DNA of 6,016 bases from Lachnospiraceae bacterium (GTDB lineage Bacteria > Bacillota > Clostridia > Lachnospirales > Lachnospiraceae), in assembly GCA_024695225.1 (NCBI GenBank), contig JAILIO010000115.1, positions 1 through 6,016 on the forward strand. Direction: 5' to 3'. Both the position numbers and the translations under genes were made by a program. Below the pieces are notes generated by a model. It was given only the letters and a program-made list of their open reading frames with translations. It did no database searches and was not told the origin of the DNA. Positions 4,507 through 6,016 of the stretch are shown here, piece after piece (the stretch's first letter is position 1; every line of letters begins with the position of its first letter).

Positions 4507-5529
4507 ATGATCTCAATGAAAGAAATTGCCGCAGAATGCGGCGTATCCGTCGCCACGGTGAGCAAAGCCTTAGGCGACAGGGACGACATAAGCGCGGAGC
4601 GCAAATCCCAGATCAGGAAAAAAGCCCGGGAAATGGGCTATCTTCCCAATGCCGCCGCCCAGTCGCTGAAGACTCACAGGTCTTACAACATCGGGGTCCT
4701 GTTCGTCGAAGAAGCCCACAGCGGCATCACCCACGACTACTACTCTTTCATACTGGAAAGTTTTAAGAATACCATAGAGGAAAAGGGCTACGACCTGACC
4801 TTCATAAACGCCCAGAAAAAGCAGAACAATCACATGTCTTACATCGAGCACTGCCGTTACCGCGGATTTGACGGGGTTTTTACGGCCTGCGTCAACTTCT
4901 ACGATCCCCAGGTTATAGAGCTCGTGCAGAGCGAGATACCCATTGTGACGGTGGATCATGTATTCGAAAACAGAACGGCTGTTATTTCCGATAATGCAGG
5001 GGGAATGATCGAACTTGTGAAGTACATATACAGCCTGGGGCACCGCAGGATCGCCTATATTCACGGCCGCCCATCAGCAGTCACCAGCAAGAGGCTCACG
5101 GCTTTCCACAAAACTCTGGGAGAATACGGGATAGAAGTTCCCGACATTTATCTGAAAGAGGCGGACTACAGGGATTCCAAAAAGACTGCAGCGGAAATGA
5201 AGGAACTGATGGAACTGCCTGAAGACATAAGGCCCACCTGTGTGCTGTGTCCCGACGACTTTGCCGCATTCGGGGCCATAAGCACCGCCCGCAGCATGGG
5301 GCTTTCCATACCCGGGGATATATCTATAGCAGGGTATGACGGGATCCAGGCTGCAAGCAGGATGGATCCCCCTCTGACCACCATCTTCCAGGACACCCTG
5401 TCCATCGGAAAGAAGAGCGGAGAAAGCCTCATACGCCTGATCGAAGCCCCAAAGATCACCGCAGCAGAGCAGATCCTCATTGAGACCCACCTTGTAAAAG
5501 GGAGATCTGTGGGGCCGGTCAATCTGTGA
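4507..5529 (+). CDS. LacI/GalR-family transcriptional regulator, probable local repressor of the phosphorylase
   Basis: The ATG at 4507 gives 340 residues, the normal LacI-family size. The helix-turn-helix covers about 4-24 (MKEIAAECGVSVATVSKAL, with Val15, Ala16 and Lys20 at the base-reading positions), followed by the hinge helix LPNAAAQSLKT (46-56) with the minor-groove Leu54. The rest is a periplasmic-binding-protein-like sensor domain with family blocks LGHRRIAYIHG (178-188), CPDDFAAFGA (248-257), PGDISIAGYDG (269-279) and PPLTTIFQD (288-296). The frame is open upstream to 4390, but family N-termini begin a few residues before the helix-turn-helix and AGGG lies just before 4507, so that start is chosen; ATG 4516 is the alternative. 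Divergence from the phosphorylase gene and two matching operators suggest it represses both genes until a sugar such as cellobiose is present. The ligand is inferred from context. The gene ends 4 nt from the convergent dehydrogenase. Confidence 0.93.
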   Translation: MISMKEIAAECGVSVATVSKALGDRDDISAERKSQIRKKAREMGYLPNAAAQSLKTHRSYNIGVLFVEEAHSGITHDYYSFILESFKNTIEEKGYDLTFINAQKKQNNHMSYIEHCRYRGFDGVFTACVNFYDPQVIELVQSEIPIVTVDHVFENRTAVISDNAGGMIELVKYIYSLGHRRIAYIHGRPSAVTSKRLTAFHKTLGEYGIEVPDIYLKEADYRDSKKTAAEMKELMELPEDIRPTCVLCPDDFAAFGAISTARSMGLSIPGDISIAGYDGIQAASRMDPPLTTIFQDTLSIGKKSGESLIRLIEAPKITAAEQILIETHLVKGRSVGPVNL

Positions 5530-5533
5530 CTTA

Positions 5534-6016
5534 TCAGCGAGCCATTATATAGATCTTCTTTATATCGTCGTAATCCAGCACCTTGAAGGTCCCGATCTTA
5601 CGGCTCTTGCCATAGGAGCACTCCTGGCTTATGGCCTCTATATCGTCGTCTGTGACTTCCCTCTCCAGAAGCTCATGAAGGGAAAGAGGCATTCCCAGTG
5701 TCTTAAAGAACTCCTCAACCTTGCAGATCGCCATCTCAGCGGCTTTAGCATCGTCGGCCTCTGTCACGCCGAACACGTTCCTGCCAAGCTGGGCGAACCT
5801 GGAACAGTTCTCGCTGCAGCAATACCTGGCCCAGCTGCCCCACACTGCGGTAAGGGTGGCGCCGTGGGTTGAATCGAAGATGGCTGATATGGCCATTCCC
5901 AGCTGATGAACTCCCCAGTCACCGTCACGGCCGGTATCACCCCTGCTGCCGATTCCCGTGATACCCACATGGGATATGGAACCGGACCACATGATCTCGC
6001 TCATGGCCTCGTAATC
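5534..6016 (-). CDS. Iron-containing alcohol dehydrogenase, C-terminal part (runs off the window)
   Basis: The frame is open from the window edge to a TGA at 5536-5534, giving 160 residues, roughly the C-terminal 40% of a family that is usually about 385-390 long. The ATG at 6004 is internal; the frame continues upstream as DYEA. The visible part is the metal-binding helical domain. His37 and His51 of this fragment, in VHQLGMAISAIFDSTHG, are 14 apart like the two distal metal-ligand histidines of E. coli YqhD. The C-terminus GTFKVLDYDDIKKIYIMAR is typical of the butanol dehydrogenase (BdhA/YqhD-like) branch. Such enzymes reduce aldehydes with NAD(P)H in fermentation; substrate and cofactor cannot be fixed because the nucleotide-binding domain is missing. 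Met41 stands where YqhD has the His of GHEL. The gene is convergent with the regulator gene and has no visible link to the phosphorylase. Confidence 0.92.
   Translation of the reverse strand, partial: DYEAMSEIMWSGSISHVGITGIGSRGDTGRDGDWGVHQLGMAISAIFDSTHGATLTAVWGSWARYCCSENCSRFAQLGRNVFGVTEADDAKAAEMAICKVEEFFKTLGMPLSLHELLEREVTDDDIEAISQECSYGKSRKIGTFKVLDYDDIKKIYIMAR

Noticed and set aside
4206..4604. Minus-strand open frame of 132 codons over the regulator leader with repeated HAI/RYP-like motifs
   Set aside because: The peptide repeats are a by-product of the 23-bp DNA array read in shifting frames. The frame runs into the coding strand of the regulator's helix-turn-helix, and there is no ribosome-binding site or family resemblance.
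4570..5490. Minus-strand open frames opposite the regulator (164 and 138 codons)
   Set aside because: They are antisense shadows of the LacI-family coding sequence with no family resemblance.

Overview
The window looks like a chromosomal stretch from a Gram-positive anaerobe of the class Clostridia, probably Lachnospiraceae or Oscillospiraceae. The grounds are an rplM-rpsI operon with strong consensus -35/-10 promoters, a GH94 cellobiose phosphorylase very like those of Clostridium (Hungateiclostridium) thermocellum and Ruminococcus, and a LacI regulator starting MISMKEIAAECGVSVATVSK. The genus cannot be fixed from the sequence alone. Coding DNA over most of the window is roughly 50% GC, but the first few hundred bases are much more AT-rich (positions 1-90 are 31% GC).

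Layout. Positions 1-90 hold the 3' end of an unrecognised plus-strand gene. Positions 91-471 are a gene-free junction with a perfect 24-bp palindrome, a 14-bp inverted repeat pair 273 bp apart, several RNA-like stem-loops and a bidirectional terminator. Part of it resembles the right end of an IS200/IS605-type element. Positions 472-1330 are rpsI and rplM on the minus strand, read from a consensus promoter at 1475-1503 through a leader of about 138 nt. Positions 1538-3973 are the minus-strand cellobiose phosphorylase gene. Positions 3974-4506 are a divergent control region. Positions 4507-5529 are a plus-strand LacI-family regulator. It meets, tail to tail with a 4-nt gap, the 3' part of an iron-containing alcohol dehydrogenase on the minus strand (5534-6016), which runs off the window.

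How it fits together. The phosphorylase and regulator promoters are back to back, with 18 bp between their -35 boxes. A LacI-type operator with a central CG lies just downstream of each predicted start site, so the simplest reading is one local repressor controlling both the phosphorylase and itself in response to cellobiose or a related sugar. Each operator sits at the centre of a larger dyad. Cellobiose phosphorylase makes glucose 1-phosphate and glucose in the cytoplasm, and the dehydrogenase could serve fermentative redox balance, but no operon link joins the two.

The most unusual structure is a tandem array of about 10 units with a 23-bp period (about 4211-4462). It fills most of the regulator's leader and ends just before a short Arg/Lys-rich reading frame whose stop overlaps the regulator's start codon (TAATG). 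I found no clearly new multi-gene system. The array and the embedded operators are the best leads.
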